Counted from the stretch's first letter, positions 33,864 to 43,745 are shown. The stretch is 64,000 nt of DNA from Polaribacter sp. (GCA_028343155.1 JAOLXX010000012.1:1-64000); one strand, 5' to 3'. Notes: a model not told the origin generated them from the sequence alone. Made by a program: numbers and translations.

Positions 33864-34472
33864 ATGAAAGAAATCATTGAAAAAAGTTTAGGAAACTCAT
33901 ATAAATACGAAGAATTTAAAGATTTAGCAAGTAATTTATTAGCTGAAGGTAGATCTACTGGACATGAACAATCTGAAGCATTAACAAATTACAGTTTGCT
34001 AAATGATAGAAGAATGAAACGTTTAGATAAAACGATTAAAATATCTGATAAAACAATTACAGAAATTAAACAAATTAAAGATCCTCAAACATGGTTAGTA
34101 ATAACTGAAAGTTGGTGTGGAGATGCTGCTCAAAATTTACCTGTTATTCATAAAATTGGAGAAACAAATCCTCTTATTGATCTTAAACTTGTTTTAAGAG
34201 ATGATAATGAAGATTTAATGAATCAATTTTTAACAAATGGCGGTAAAGCGATTCCTAAATTAATAGCTTTAGACAAAGATAAAAACATCATAAACACCTG
34301 GGGACCAAGACCAACTATTGCAACAAAAATGGTTGCAGATTATAAAAAAGAACATGGTCGTTTAGATGCTCAGTTTAAAAAAGATTTACAGGTTTGGTAT
34401 AATAAAGATAAAGGACAAAGTGTACAGAAAGATTTTATTGAACTTATTAAAAAAAACAAGATGAATTCTTAA
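33864..34472 (+). CDS. Thioredoxin-family protein with a single active-site cysteine
   Basis: A 202-residue protein of the thioredoxin superfamily found widely in Bacteroidota. The active-site region reads TESWCGDAAQNLPVI, where the second cysteine of CxxC is replaced, and ends with FLTNGGKAIPKLIALD with the cis-proline. An N-terminal helical part of about 75 residues precedes the fold. No signal peptide is visible, so it is cytoplasmic. Its partner is unknown; a monothiol mechanism is inferred. Confidence 0.85.
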   Translation: MKEIIEKSLGNSYKYEEFKDLASNLLAEGRSTGHEQSEALTNYSLLNDRRMKRLDKTIKISDKTITEIKQIKDPQTWLVITESWCGDAAQNLPVIHKIGETNPLIDLKLVLRDDNEDLMNQFLTNGGKAIPKLIALDKDKNIINTWGPRPTIATKMVADYKKEHGRLDAQFKKDLQVWYNKDKGQSVQKDFIELIKKNKMNS

Positions 34473-34508
34473 ATTATAATTTTTAAATCCGCAAATTAAT
34501 AAATCGAT

Positions 34509-34535
34509 TTGCGATTTTTCTTTTCTGTATATTTG
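34509..34535 (+). promoter_or_regulatory. Promoter of the gene at 34554
   Basis: TTG at 34509-34511 and TATATTTG at 34528-34535 form a -33/-7 pair. The start codon lies 18 bases downstream, which rules out the upstream in-frame start in this region. Confidence 0.65.
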
Positions 34536-34553
34536 CATCCAAATTTATATAAA

Positions 34554-35036
34554 ATGTTTGTAGATTATTCCTTAATTACAAAAGATGCTAAAGTATGGGT
34601 ATATCCTTCTAGTAGAAAATTCTATCCAAATGAAATTGAAGGAATAGAAAGTAAAATAAAATATTTTATAGAAAACTGGAAGTCTGACAACGAAAACTTT
34701 AAAGCTTCCTACAAATTTTTATACAATAGGTTTGTTGTTTTTTTTGCTGATGATGAAAACGCTACTTTAACTAGCTTAGATATTGATAATTCTGTTTCTT
34801 TTATCTTAAAACTACAACAAGATTATGATGTAGAATTGTTAGATAAAATGAACGCCTGTTTTAAACAAGGAGAATTTGTACAATATAAAGAGCTAAAAGA
34901 TTTTAAAAAACTAATAAAAAATAGAGCTATTACAGCAAAAAACATCATTTTTGATAACCTAATAAATACTAAAATAGATTTTGAAAACAATTGGGAAATA
35001 CCCATAGAAGATAGTTGGTATAATAGATATTTATAA
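34554..35036 (+). CDS. Conserved flavobacterial protein often labelled 'ABC transporter ATPase'
   Basis: A 160-residue cytoplasmic protein beginning MFVDYSLITKDAKVWVYPSSRKF. Despite the common database label, no Walker A or signature motif is visible and it is too short for an ABC ATPase. It resembles a family conserved across Bacteroidota with no assigned function. The start at 34554 is fixed by the promoter just upstream. It converges with the NTP pyrophosphohydrolase gene, whose stop is 4 bases away. Confidence 0.75.
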   Translation: MFVDYSLITKDAKVWVYPSSRKFYPNEIEGIESKIKYFIENWKSDNENFKASYKFLYNRFVVFFADDENATLTSLDIDNSVSFILKLQQDYDVELLDKMNACFKQGEFVQYKELKDFKKLIKNRAITAKNIIFDNLINTKIDFENNWEIPIEDSWYNRYL

Positions 35037-35039
35037 ATA

Positions 35040-35426
35040 TTACTTCGCTAAAATGTCTGCAATATTAGGTTTAAAATAGTTTGGACCTTTTAATACTTTT
35101 CCGTCTTCTCTGTAAATAGGTTTTCCATCTTCACCTAATTTACTCATATTACTACGCTGAATTTCATTAAAAACTTCTTCTATTTTATCTTGCATTCCGT
35201 GTTCTATAATAGTACCACATAAAATATAGAGCATATCTCCTAAAGCATCTGCAACCTCAACTAAATCATTATTTCGTGCAGCTTCTAAATACTCTTCATT
35301 TTCTTCTGCCATTAAATTAAAACGTAGTGTATTTCTTGCTTTACCAATATTTGCTATTGGTTCTTGATTCATATTTAGTTTAAAAGCAGTATGAAATTCT
35401 TTTACTGCTGCTATTTTATTTTTCAT
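35040..35426 (-). CDS. All-alpha NTP pyrophosphohydrolase, HisE/MazG-like
   Basis: A 128-residue helical hydrolase. Metal ligands are suggested by AEENEEYLEAARNNDLVEVADALGDMLY (E-E-x-x-E then E-x-x-D), the pattern of MazG-like enzymes. It may clear non-canonical or excess nucleoside triphosphates. The C terminus (GPNYFKPNI) is typical for the phosphoribosyl-ATP-pyrophosphohydrolase-like branch. It is followed 22 bases upstream by an SDR gene on the same strand, perhaps cotranscribed. Confidence 0.82.
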   Translation of the reverse strand: MKNKIAAVKEFHTAFKLNMNQEPIANIGKARNTLRFNLMAEENEEYLEAARNNDLVEVADALGDMLYILCGTIIEHGMQDKIEEVFNEIQRSNMSKLGEDGKPIYREDGKVLKGPNYFKPNIADILAK

Positions 35427-35448
35427 AAGTGATTATTTTTTTATAAGT

Positions 35449-36177
35449 CTATAAAGTTCTTTTTAACAACCAAGCTGGAGCAATTCTTAAAACCCAAGCA
35501 ACGAATCGCCAACGTTTAGAAACATAAGCAACTCTTTTTTTCTTTTTAATGGCTACATACATTTGTTTAACTGCTTTTTCTAGAGGAACCAACCAAAAAA
35601 GTCCATCTTCTAAAGTATCTGCCATAGCAGTTTTTACAAATCCTGGTCTAATATCTGTGATAAACACTTTATTAGATTTTATAGATTTGGTTTTTATATA
35701 CAAACTTTCTAAATACGCTTTTTGATATGCTTTGGATGCAAAATATACTGGTGCAGATCGATTACCTCGAATAGAAGCAATTGATGAAATGCCTACTAAA
35801 TGTCCAAATTGTTGTTTTCGAAATAGTTTATAAGCTAAAGTATATAATTTTGTAACACCTAAAACATTGGTATTTATGCTCTGTTCTTCTTTATCCCATT
35901 CTAATTTGGGGTTAATATAAACAACGCCAGAAGATTGAATAATCAAATCTATTGTCTTAAATTTATTAACAATTTCAATAAATACTTTTTCAACATCTTT
36001 TACATCTTGAATATCATTTTGCTTTATCAAAATTTGATTTGGAAACCTTTTTTTGAACTCTTCTAACAACTCTACTCTTCTTCCAGTTATTGCAACTTTA
36101 TAACCTTCATTTACCAAAATTTCAGTCAATGATTTTCCGATTCCAGAAGTAGCTCCAAAAACGATGGCGTTCTTCAT
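35449..36177 (-). CDS. Short-chain dehydrogenase/reductase
   Basis: A 242-residue SDR oxidoreductase. FGATSGIGKS binds the nucleotide, ITGRR suggests NADP preference, and the catalytic set is S in GISSIAS with YFASK (Y-x-x-x-K). DIRPGFVKTAMAD follows. The C terminus (FVAWVLRIAPAWLLKRTL) is hydrophobic and may touch the membrane. Substrate is not predictable. Confidence 0.9.
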   Translation of the reverse strand: MKNAIVFGATSGIGKSLTEILVNEGYKVAITGRRVELLEEFKKRFPNQILIKQNDIQDVKDVEKVFIEIVNKFKTIDLIIQSSGVVYINPKLEWDKEEQSINTNVLGVTKLYTLAYKLFRKQQFGHLVGISSIASIRGNRSAPVYFASKAYQKAYLESLYIKTKSIKSNKVFITDIRPGFVKTAMADTLEDGLFWLVPLEKAVKQMYVAIKKKKRVAYVSKRWRFVAWVLRIAPAWLLKRTL

Positions 36178-36298
36178 TTAATTTGTATTTTTACAAAATC
36201 AAATTATGTTGATTTTAGATAGACAATATATAGAAACTTTCTGAACAATAAAAGGTTCTTTTTTGCTATTAGTTCACAACTTATAAAGAATTTAAATT

Positions 36299-36505
36299 AT
36301 GTTTTTAGGTGCTTATTTTACTACAGGAAGAATCATTTTTATGATCTTTTTTATTATTTCTTTCATTTTTTTAATGATTTATAGTTATAGAAAAGACATT
36401 AAAAACCATGAGCGCTATTATAAAGGAGCCGTTAAAAAAGTAATTGTTTACGGTGGACTCATTATTGCTGTTTTTGTAGCAATTCGAATTTTATGGGGAC
36501 AATAA
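36299..36505 (+). CDS. Small two-helix membrane protein
   Basis: A 68-residue protein with two membrane segments (RIIFMIFFIISFIFLMIYSY and VIVYGGLIIAVFVAIRILWG) around a basic loop RKDIKNHERYYKGAVKK. The pattern is common in flavobacterial genomes; function is unknown. It stands alone. Confidence 0.7.
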   Translation: MFLGAYFTTGRIIFMIFFIISFIFLMIYSYRKDIKNHERYYKGAVKKVIVYGGLIIAVFVAIRILWGQ

Positions 36506-36839
36506 CTCGAAGCTTTTCTTACTATTTACTAATCGTTAATATCTTTTTTCACAATGGAATTAATCACTACTTAAAATTTACTGTTTTTGAGTAAGTTTAT
36601 GTATACTTCCTTTCAATAAGAACCTCTAAAATTTATTGAAAATAATTAAAAACCCTCTAAATAGTTGCCCATCAGGTAAAAAAAAGAATATCAATCTTTT
36701 GTTTTTAGAGTGCTATCACTTAATGCAAAATCTGTACCGATTATGAGTATGAAATAAATCACATAATCTTTAATTACTTTTTATTTGCTCAGCAAAAATA
36801 CTAGATAAATTTTAGGTAGGGATTTTAAGTCAAACAGAA
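36506..36839. other. Intergenic, no feature found
   Basis: A 334-base AT-rich gap between a plus-strand and a minus-strand gene (convergent). I see no strong hairpin, repeat or reading frame. Confidence 0.5.
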
Positions 36840-37334
36840 TTAATTAGTTTTCATTTTATAGGTTATAAAACTGTAATTATATTTGTTTTTTTCATCTGCT
36901 TCAAAATCGACTCTTTTCGTTTCTTCCCAATAATCTAAATCTATTATTGGAAAAAAAACATCTGCTTCAAACTCATGATGAACTTGCGTGATATCTAAAG
37001 TATCAACTAATTTTTTATCAATAGCCTCTTTGTAAATTTGAGCACCCCCAATAATATAAATAGCAGCATCCTTTGCTGCCATTTGGATTGCTTCTTCAAG
37101 ACTATGCGCAACTAAACATCCCTCTTTAGAATAGTTTTTATTTCTAGTAATAATGATGGTTGTTCTATTTGGTAATGGTTTACCTATAGACTCAAAAGTA
37201 TTTCTACCCATCAATATATGATGCCCTGAGGTTGTTTTTTTAAAACGTTTTAAATCTGATGGTAGATGCCAAATTAAATCATTGTCCTTTCCTAAAGCAT
37301 TATTCTTTGCAATTGCTGCAATCATTGTAATCAT
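36840..37334 (-). CDS. folA: Dihydrofolate reductase
   Basis: A 164-residue enzyme. MITMIAAIAKNNALGKDNDLIWHLPSDLKRFKK shows the substrate-binding N terminus with the key acidic residue (D27-type) and tryptophan; ILMGRNTFESIGKPLPNRTTIIITRN and IYIIGGAQIYKEAI are the cofactor loops. It regenerates tetrahydrofolate, needed by the thymidylate synthase encoded 1 kb away on the same strand, though the two are not one operon. Confidence 0.95.
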   Translation of the reverse strand: MITMIAAIAKNNALGKDNDLIWHLPSDLKRFKKTTSGHHILMGRNTFESIGKPLPNRTTIIITRNKNYSKEGCLVAHSLEEAIQMAAKDAAIYIIGGAQIYKEAIDKKLVDTLDITQVHHEFEADVFFPIIDLDYWEETKRVDFEADEKNKYNYSFITYKMKTN

Positions 37335-37633
37335 AAAAACTAAAATTTTAAGCTAAATTAAAGTAATTATTGGGAGATTTGATGTTTTTAACGCATTTTA
37401 AGACAATTTTATCTATTTACGAATACGTTTTCGAGCTAAAAACCCTAAAAATCAAGTGAAAATAAATTGTTTTTTTTTAAACAAAACATAATTTAGTTTG
37501 CCTTTTATATCAAATTAGTCGGAATTTATTCCAAGATTTTAATAAACTGATAATTCTTCAAAATTCTTACGAAACATCCAAAAATGTCTTAAGATACTTC
37601 TATATATTTACTTAAATTTTTGAAAAAATAATT
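37335..37633. other. Divergent intergenic region, no clear motif
   Basis: About 300 bases of AT-rich DNA between folA and the CBM48 gene. Promoters must lie here but none is convincing except weak TA-rich boxes. Confidence 0.4.
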
Positions 37634-37930
37634 ATGGGAATTAAAAAACAATTTTTAAAAAGCAAACCAGTTTGTAAAGTAACTTTTACAGTTCCTGCTG
37701 AAGAAGCTAAAAAAGTAGTCGTTGTTGGAAGTTTTAATGAGTGGAATCAGGAAACAACTCCATTAAAGAAATTGAAAAATGGATCTTTTAAAGGTACAGT
37801 CAATTTAGAAACTGGAAATTCATATGAATTTAGATACCTCGTTGATGGTGCTTATGAAAATGAGCTAGAAGCAGATTGTTTTACTTGGAATGATTTTGCA
37901 GGCGCTGAAAACAGCGTTTTAAGCATCTAA
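37634..37930 (+). CDS. CBM48/AMPK-like glycogen-binding domain protein
   Basis: A 98-residue stand-alone early-set domain: KVTFTVPAEEAKKVVVVGSFNEWNQETTPLKK and GNSYEFRYLVDGAYENE are typical of isoamylase N-terminal and AMPK-beta carbohydrate-binding domains. There is no enzyme attached. It might bind glycogen or act as a scaffold; no partner gene lies adjacent. Confidence 0.85.
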   Translation: MGIKKQFLKSKPVCKVTFTVPAEEAKKVVVVGSFNEWNQETTPLKKLKNGSFKGTVNLETGNSYEFRYLVDGAYENELEADCFTWNDFAGAENSVLSI

Positions 37931-37942
37931 CATAAATTTCCT

Positions 37943-37986
37943 AAAAGAAAAAGAGCTTTTAATTAATTTAAAGCTCTTTTTCTTTT
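37943..37986. terminator. Bidirectional terminator
   Basis: AAAAGAAAAAGAGCTTT and AAAGCTCTTTTTCTTTT form a long stem with a 9-10-base loop between the convergent CBM48 and thyA genes, with T-runs on both strands. Confidence 0.85.
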
Positions 37987-37989
37987 CTA

Positions 37990-38814
37990 TTAAACAGCAA
38001 CTTTGCCTTTGATATGTGGATGTGGATTGTAATCTAACAACTCAAAATCATCAAAAGAAAAATCGAAAATACTTTTTATAGCAGGGTTTATTTTCATTTT
38101 TGGGAGCGGTCTAATATCTCTAGACAATTGTAATTCTAATTGTTCCTGGTGGTTGTTATAAATATGTGCATCTCCGAAAGTGTGTATAAATTCTCCCACC
38201 TCATATCCACAAACTTGCGCTATCATCATTGTAAACAATGCATAAGAAGCAATATTGAAAGGAACTCCTAAAAATATATCTGCACTTCTTTGATACAACT
38301 GACAGGATAATTTACTGTCTGCAACATAAAACTGAAAAAAAGCATGACAAGGAGGTAAAGCAGCTTTACCATTTGCAACATTTTCAGAAAAAGAAACCGT
38401 GGTATCTGGCAATACTGAAGGATTCCATGCAGAAACCATCATTCTTCTAGAATTTGGATTGTTTTTTAGAGATGCAATTACATCCTTCAATTGATCTACT
38501 TCATCACTATTCCAATTTCGCCATTGGTGTCCATAAACGGGTCCTAAATCTCCATTTTCATCAGCCCAAGAATCCCAGATTTTCACGCCATTATCTTGCA
38601 AATATTTAATATTCGTATCTCCTTTTATAAACCAAAGTAGTTCATATACAATCGATTTTAAATGCAATTTTTTCGTGGTAACCATCGGAAAACCTTCACT
38701 TAAATCAAAACGCATTTGATGTCCAAAAACACTTTTTGTTCCCGTTCCTGTTCTATCTCCTTTTTGATTTCCGTTCTCTAAAACGTGTTTTACTAAATCG
38801 TGATATTGTTTCAT
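37990..38814 (-). CDS. thyA: Thymidylate synthase
   Basis: A 274-residue ThyA enzyme: methylates dUMP to dTMP with methylenetetrahydrofolate. [28 protein letters not shown], the catalytic cysteine in [30 protein letters not shown] and GDAHIYNNH are all present. It oxidises folate, so it depends on the nearby folA. Confidence 0.97.
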   Translation of the reverse strand: MKQYHDLVKHVLENGNQKGDRTGTGTKSVFGHQMRFDLSEGFPMVTTKKLHLKSIVYELLWFIKGDTNIKYLQDNGVKIWDSWADENGDLGPVYGHQWRNWNSDEVDQLKDVIASLKNNPNSRRMMVSAWNPSVLPDTTVSFSENVANGKAALPPCHAFFQFYVADSKLSCQLYQRSADIFLGVPFNIASYALFTMMIAQVCGYEVGEFIHTFGDAHIYNNHQEQLELQLSRDIRPLPKMKINPAIKSIFDFSFDDFELLDYNPHPHIKGKVAV

Positions 38815-39002
38815 TTTTATATGTAAACGTTTAATTGTTGCTTCTTCAAAGAAGCAAAAAAAGACTTCGTAAAAATAAAAAAAAACTCCAACCAGTATTG
38901 ATGAAGCTTTTTAAATATATTTAAAAGTTATTAACGAATTGAAGATAACATTCCCATAACTATTTAACACTGACGCCAAAAAAATTGTAGGGAGTGTAAA
39001 AT

Positions 39003-39614
39003 TTAGGAACGTTTACTTATTTCATCTCTAATTTTAGCTGCTAATTCATAGTTTTCATCAGTCACTGCGCTATTTAATTGATTATGAAGCTCCTTTAAAG
39101 AAACTTCCGAAAAAACGCTTTCTTTTTTTACTATTAATTCTTCTAATTCTAATGAAGCTACTTCCGATGCTGTAGGAGTTTCTATTCCAAATTCTTCCTC
39201 TATTTTTAAAAAAACACCCGCTTTTTCTAATATATTCTCATACGTATAAATTGGCGCTTGAAAACGTACTGCAATTGCAATAGCATCTGAAGTTCTTCCG
39301 TCTATTGTTTCTTCTACTCCAGCTCTTTCACAAACTAAACTAGAAAAGAAAACACCATCAACTAATTTATGAATAATCACTTCTTTTACGGTGATAGAAA
39401 ACCGGTCTGAAAAAGTTTTGAATAAATCGTGTGTCAGTGGTCTTGGAGGTCGAATTTCAGTTTCTAAAGCAATGGCAATAGATTGTGCTTCAAAAGCACC
39501 TATAATAATTGGTAAAGTTCTTGTCCCTTGCTCTTCACTCAATACCAAAGCATAAGCGCCACTTTGAGTCTGACTGTAAGAAATACCTTTTATATTTAAT
39601 TTTAATAAACTCAT
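39003..39614 (-). CDS. Bifunctional nuclease-family protein (DUF151) with UVR motif
   Basis: A 203-residue protein. The DUF151 fold spans the first 140 residues (LPIIIGAFEAQSIAIALE, RPLTHDLFKTFSDRF, RTSDAIAIAVRFQAPIY). A C-terminal UVR-like helical hairpin, LHNQLNSAVTDENYELAAKIRDEISKR, is the same motif as in UvrB/UvrC. The start at ATG 39614 (MSLLKLNIKG) is chosen over one five codons upstream. Some members have DNase and RNase activity; this one is untested. Confidence 0.88.
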   Translation of the reverse strand: MSLLKLNIKGISYSQTQSGAYALVLSEEQGTRTLPIIIGAFEAQSIAIALETEIRPPRPLTHDLFKTFSDRFSITVKEVIIHKLVDGVFFSSLVCERAGVEETIDGRTSDAIAIAVRFQAPIYTYENILEKAGVFLKIEEEFGIETPTASEVASLELEELIVKKESVFSEVSLKELHNQLNSAVTDENYELAAKIRDEISKRS

Positions 39615-39946
39615 AATATTTACAAACATAAAGCTAAAATATTTGTAAAGTTTTAAAATTGCTATTTCACAAACTTTTTAGAGAGCACAAATTAATGAAA
39701 ATAATAGCTTAAAAACTCATATTTGTTTAAAAAAACATAGAATTATCATTGAGACCATTTAGATAAAGGACTGAAGTCACTCACTTAGCTCTAGGTTGGT
39801 TTTTAAATACGGGTTAATAAAAAACGATTCATTTAAATAATTGGGGGAATTGTAATGGGATAAATATTTTCTCTAAATTCTTTATATAGTTTCTTTTTTT
39901 CAAAGCAATGATACTTTAAAACAATACTTAGTGACTTTTTTTTTAA
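39615..39946. other. Intergenic, no feature found
   Basis: About 330 AT-rich bases upstream of the DUF151 gene and downstream of etfA (both minus strand). No obvious hairpin, RNA or reading frame. Confidence 0.45.
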
Positions 39947-40903
39947 TTATGAAGCTTTAAAAGCTTTTAGTTTCTCTATTAATTTAGGTACCACTTCAAA
40001 AGCATCACCTACAATCCCGTAATCTGCCGCTTTGAAGAAAGGGGCTTCAGAATCTGTGTTGATCACGACTTTTACTTTAGATGCGTTGATACCTGCCAGA
40101 TGCTGAATTGCTCCAGAGATACCAATAGCAATATACAAATTTGACGCAACAGGTTTTCCCGTTTGACCAACATGTTCACCATGTGGTCGCCATCCTAAAT
40201 CTGAAACCGGTTTAGAGCATGCAGTTGCAGCGCCTAAAATAGTTGCTAATTCTTCAACCATTCCCCAGTTTTCTGGTCCTTTTAGACCTCTACCTGCAGA
40301 AACAACAATATCTGCATCTGCAATGGTTACTTTACCAGTTACTCTTTCTACCTTTTCTAAAGAAACTCTAGCTTCTACAAGAGTAGCATCAAAATTTTCT
40401 GTAGTTCCCAAAACTGCGTTTTCATGAATTCCATAGGAGTTTTTTGCCAATCCAATAACTTTAGTCTCTGTTGTGATGATCGTATTTGAAAATGCTTTGT
40501 TAGAAAACGCTTTTCTTTTTACTGTAAACGGACTTATACTTGAAGGTGCATCTACGACGTTTGAAGCATAACCTGCTTCTAAGTTTACGGCAACTATTGG
40601 AGCTAAATACAAACTATCGATACTTGAATCGATGACTACAACGCTTGCACCTGCTGCTTTTGCGACTTCTGTCACTACAACTGAATGTTGTTTTGCATTA
40701 AACGTTCGTAAAAAATCGTGAGAAACTGAAACCACTTTTTCTGCTCCGTAAGTGTATAATTCTGAAGAATCCATTGCGTTTATTGTGAGCGCAACTAAAT
40801 TAGTTCCTAATTGTTCTGCAACTTTTTTCCCATATGAGACTACTTCTAAAGCAGTTTTCTTAAATTTTCCTTCCGATGAATCGGCAAAAACTAAAACAGA
40901 CAT
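39947..40903 (-). CDS. etfA: Electron transfer flavoprotein alpha subunit
   Basis: A 318-residue FAD-binding subunit that accepts electrons from acyl-CoA dehydrogenases and passes them to the quinone pool. The C-terminal FAD domain is plain: VSAGRGLKGPENWGMVEEL, PVSDLGWRPHGEHVGQTGK and YIAIGISGAIQHLAGI. It follows etfB after 131 bases on the same strand. Confidence 0.95.
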   Translation of the reverse strand: MSVLVFADSSEGKFKKTALEVVSYGKKVAEQLGTNLVALTINAMDSSELYTYGAEKVVSVSHDFLRTFNAKQHSVVVTEVAKAAGASVVVIDSSIDSLYLAPIVAVNLEAGYASNVVDAPSSISPFTVKRKAFSNKAFSNTIITTETKVIGLAKNSYGIHENAVLGTTENFDATLVEARVSLEKVERVTGKVTIADADIVVSAGRGLKGPENWGMVEELATILGAATACSKPVSDLGWRPHGEHVGQTGKPVASNLYIAIGISGAIQHLAGINASKVKVVINTDSEAPFFKAADYGIVGDAFEVVPKLIEKLKAFKAS

Positions 40904-41034
40904 AATATTTAGATTTTAGACATTAAACATTAGATTTTTAGATATATAACTCAACCTTAAAAACTATGCTAAAAATATTTTTTATTTTGTTTGATTTTTT
41001 ATTTGTTAAATGATAATTTTATCATTTGCAGATT

Positions 41035-41781
41035 TTAAATCACTTTTGCTTCGTTATGCAATAAGCTAATTAGTTCATCTACATTGTCTGCATCAACTAA
41101 TTTTACAGTTCCTTTTGGTGCTGGTTTTTCAAAAGATTGAATAGTGGTCGCTACAGGATCTCCAGAGGGTTCTAAAACTTGTAGAGGTTTTTTACGTGCC
41201 ATCATGATACCCCGCATATTGGGTATGCGTAAATCTTTTTCTTCTACAATTCCTTTTTGCCCACCAATAACGATTGGCAAACCTGAAGACAAAAACTCAT
41301 TTCCTCCATCAATCTCTCTTGTTATTGAAACAGCACTTCCTTCTACTTCGACACCTACACAACCATTGACAAAATTGTAGTCAGTTAAAGTAGCTAACAT
41401 ACCAGGAACCATTTGACCATTATAATCTGCAGATTCTTTTCCTGCTAATATGACATCATATTTCCCTTCTTTAACCACAGTTGCGAGTTCTTTTGCAACT
41501 TGAAAACCATCAGTAGCAAGCGCATTTATACGAATTGCGTTATCTGCTCCAATCGCTAAAGCTTTTCGTAATGTAGGTTCTGTTTCAACTCCACCAACAT
41601 TTACAACCGTTACAGAAGCTCCTTGTTTATCTTTAAACCACATGGCCCTGGTTAAACAAAACTCATCGTAAGGATTAATTACAAACTGAACTCCATTGGT
41701 ATCGAAATTTGTATCATTATCTGTAAAATTAATCTTTGATGTAGTATCGGGAACGTGACTAATACAAACCAATATTTTCAT
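41035..41781 (-). CDS. etfB: Electron transfer flavoprotein beta subunit
   Basis: A 248-residue partner of EtfA: MKILVCISHVPDTTSKINFTDND, NPYDEFCLTRAM, AGKESADYNGQMVPGMLA and LRIPNMRGIMMARKKPL are the family blocks. It lies first of the pair and is divergent from the E1-beta gene, with 218 bases between the two ATGs. Confidence 0.95.
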   Translation of the reverse strand: MKILVCISHVPDTTSKINFTDNDTNFDTNGVQFVINPYDEFCLTRAMWFKDKQGASVTVVNVGGVETEPTLRKALAIGADNAIRINALATDGFQVAKELATVVKEGKYDVILAGKESADYNGQMVPGMLATLTDYNFVNGCVGVEVEGSAVSITREIDGGNEFLSSGLPIVIGGQKGIVEEKDLRIPNMRGIMMARKKPLQVLEPSGDPVATTIQSFEKPAPKGTVKLVDADNVDELISLLHNEAKVI

Positions 41782-41999
41782 ATAATTCTATTTTTTTTAC
41801 TTTTTTAAAGTTACGAAATTACGTCTTTTTTTTAAAAAATATTATGCGTGCATAGTATTTTTTTTATTTATTTAAAAGTTTTATAAGAGGAATCCTAAAA
41901 AAATTATAAATAATCTTTCAGTTTGTACAATTGTGACTAAAAAAATGACAATTAATTCCTTACTTTTGCCTACAAATTAATAATTACAATTAATATTAG

Positions 42000-42977
42000 A
42001 TGAAAATAGTTCAATTCAGAGAAGCAATTTGCGAGGCCATGAGCGAAGAAATGCGCAGAGATGAAAGCATTTATTTAATGGGGGAAGAAGTTGCTGAATA
42101 CAACGGGGCTTACAAAGCTTCAAAAGGGATGTTAGACGAGTTTGGTGCTAAACGGGTAATAGATACACCAATAGCTGAACTTGGTTTTGCTGGAGTTGCC
42201 GTAGGTTCTGCAATGAACGGGAACAGACCAATTGTTGAATATATGACTTTTAACTTTTCTTTAGTTGGAATCGATCAGATTATAAACAACGCTGCAAAAA
42301 TTAGACAAATGTCTGGTGGGCAGTTTAATTGTCCTATTGTATTTAGAGGACCTACAGCTTCTGCGGGTCAATTAGGAGCAACCCATTCACAAGCATTTGA
42401 AAACTGGTTTGCAAACACGCCGGGTTTAAAAGTGATTGTACCTTCAAATCCTTATGATGCAAAGGGCCTATTAAAAGCAGCAATTAGAGATGATGACCCC
42501 GTAATTTTTATGGAATCTGAACAGATGTATGGCGACAAAATGGAAATTCCTGAAGGGGAATACATTATCCCTATTGGTGTCGCAGATATTAAAAGAGAGG
42601 GAACAGACGTTACTGTTGTGTCTTTTGGAAAAATCATTAAAGAAGCATATAAAGCAGCAGATGAATTAGCAAAAGAAAATATTTCTATTGAAGTGATCGA
42701 CTTAAGAACTGTACGACCTATGGATCATGCGGCAATTATAACATCGGTTAAAAAAACAAATAGATTAGTTATTCTAGAAGAAGCTTGGCCTTTTGCAAGT
42801 GTTTCTTCTGAAATAACCTATCGAATTCAAGAAGAAGCATTTGATCATTTAGATGCACCTATCAAAAGAATTACGACTGCAGACACTCCTGCTCCTTATT
42901 CTCCTGTTTTATTTGAGAAATGGATTCCTAATTACCAAAATGTAATTGATGCTGTAAAAGAAGTAATGTATCTTTAA
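42000..42977 (+). CDS. pdhB: 2-oxoacid dehydrogenase E1 beta subunit, probably pyruvate dehydrogenase
   Basis: A 325-residue thiamine-diphosphate enzyme subunit: REAICEAMSEEMRRDESIYLMGEEVAEYNGAYKASKG, GFAGVAVGSAMNG, GPTASAGQLGATHSQAFE and VIDLRTVRPMD fit PdhB. The alpha subunit and E2 are not adjacent. A TACTTTTG box at 41961-41968 and a clear terminator flank it, so it is a single-gene unit. Branched-chain oxoacid dehydrogenase beta is the alternative but less likely. Confidence 0.92.
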   Translation: MKIVQFREAICEAMSEEMRRDESIYLMGEEVAEYNGAYKASKGMLDEFGAKRVIDTPIAELGFAGVAVGSAMNGNRPIVEYMTFNFSLVGIDQIINNAAKIRQMSGGQFNCPIVFRGPTASAGQLGATHSQAFENWFANTPGLKVIVPSNPYDAKGLLKAAIRDDDPVIFMESEQMYGDKMEIPEGEYIIPIGVADIKREGTDVTVVSFGKIIKEAYKAADELAKENISIEVIDLRTVRPMDHAAIITSVKKTNRLVILEEAWPFASVSSEITYRIQEEAFDHLDAPIKRITTADTPAPYSPVLFEKWIPNYQNVIDAVKEVMYL

Positions 42978-43000
42978 TAAGCTATTAAATATGTAGCTAA

Positions 43001-43034
43001 AATTCCTATTCAACTTTGAATAGGAATTTTTGTT
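43001..43034 (+). terminator. Terminator after pdhB
   Basis: AATTCCTATTCA and TGAATAGGAATT form a 12-bp stem with a 4-base loop, followed by a T-rich run. Confidence 0.85.
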
Positions 43035-43140
43035 TTTTAATGAAATCTAAAGAGTCGAAAAGCATTGCGTAAATTAATAGTAAAATATACAGAATAAGTG
43101 GATAGATTTAGTAATTTTGTATGGTATTAAATAAAAAAAT

Positions 43141-43668
43141 ATGAGTTCAAAAGAAAAGAATACTTTCGATGTTTTAATTGAGATACCGAAGGGTAGCAGA
43201 AATAAATATGAATACGATTTTGATTTAAACAAAATTCGTTTTGACAGAATGTTATTCTCTTCAATGATGTATCCAGCAGATTATGGCTTTGTACCAGAAA
43301 CATTAGCTTTAGACGATGATCCATTAGATGTTTTAGTTTTAGGACATGAACCCACTTTTCCAATGTGTGTGATTGAAGTAAAACCTATTGGTGTTTTTCA
43401 CATGACCGATGAAAAAGGACCCGATGAAAAAATTATTTGTGTTCCTATTTCAGATCCTATTTGGAATAATAAAAATGATATTTCAGATTTAAATTCTCAT
43501 AGACTAAAAGAAATAGAACATTTCTTTCAAGTATATAAAGACTTAGAAAAGAAAAAAGTTGATGTTGGTGGTTGGGGAAATGCAGCAGAAGCAAAACAAA
43601 TCTACAAAGATTGTGTTGTTCGATATGAACAAAGCGACTACAAAAAGAACGATAAATTCAAGATATAG
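43141..43668 (+). CDS. ppa: Inorganic pyrophosphatase, soluble family I
   Basis: A 175-residue enzyme that hydrolyses PPi to phosphate. EIPKGSRNKYEYD, MMYPADYGFVPETLA and the metal-binding DDDPLDVLVLG motif are present. It is directly followed by the membrane pyrophosphatase gene, an unusual pairing in which one enzyme wastes and the other conserves PPi energy. Confidence 0.95.
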   Translation: MSSKEKNTFDVLIEIPKGSRNKYEYDFDLNKIRFDRMLFSSMMYPADYGFVPETLALDDDPLDVLVLGHEPTFPMCVIEVKPIGVFHMTDEKGPDEKIICVPISDPIWNNKNDISDLNSHRLKEIEHFFQVYKDLEKKKVDVGGWGNAAEAKQIYKDCVVRYEQSDYKKNDKFKI

Positions 43669-43691
43669 GAATTATTAGCGTATAAAATTAT

Positions 43692-43729
43692 AAACCTCTT
43701 AAAATTAAACATTTTAAGAGGTTTTTTTT
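43692..43729 (+). terminator. Terminator between ppa and hppA
   Basis: AAACCTCTTAAAA and TTTTAAGAGGTTT pair exactly around a 7-base loop and are followed by a T run, so hppA has its own transcript. Confidence 0.88.
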
Positions 43730-43745
43730 ATCACATTGATTTTAC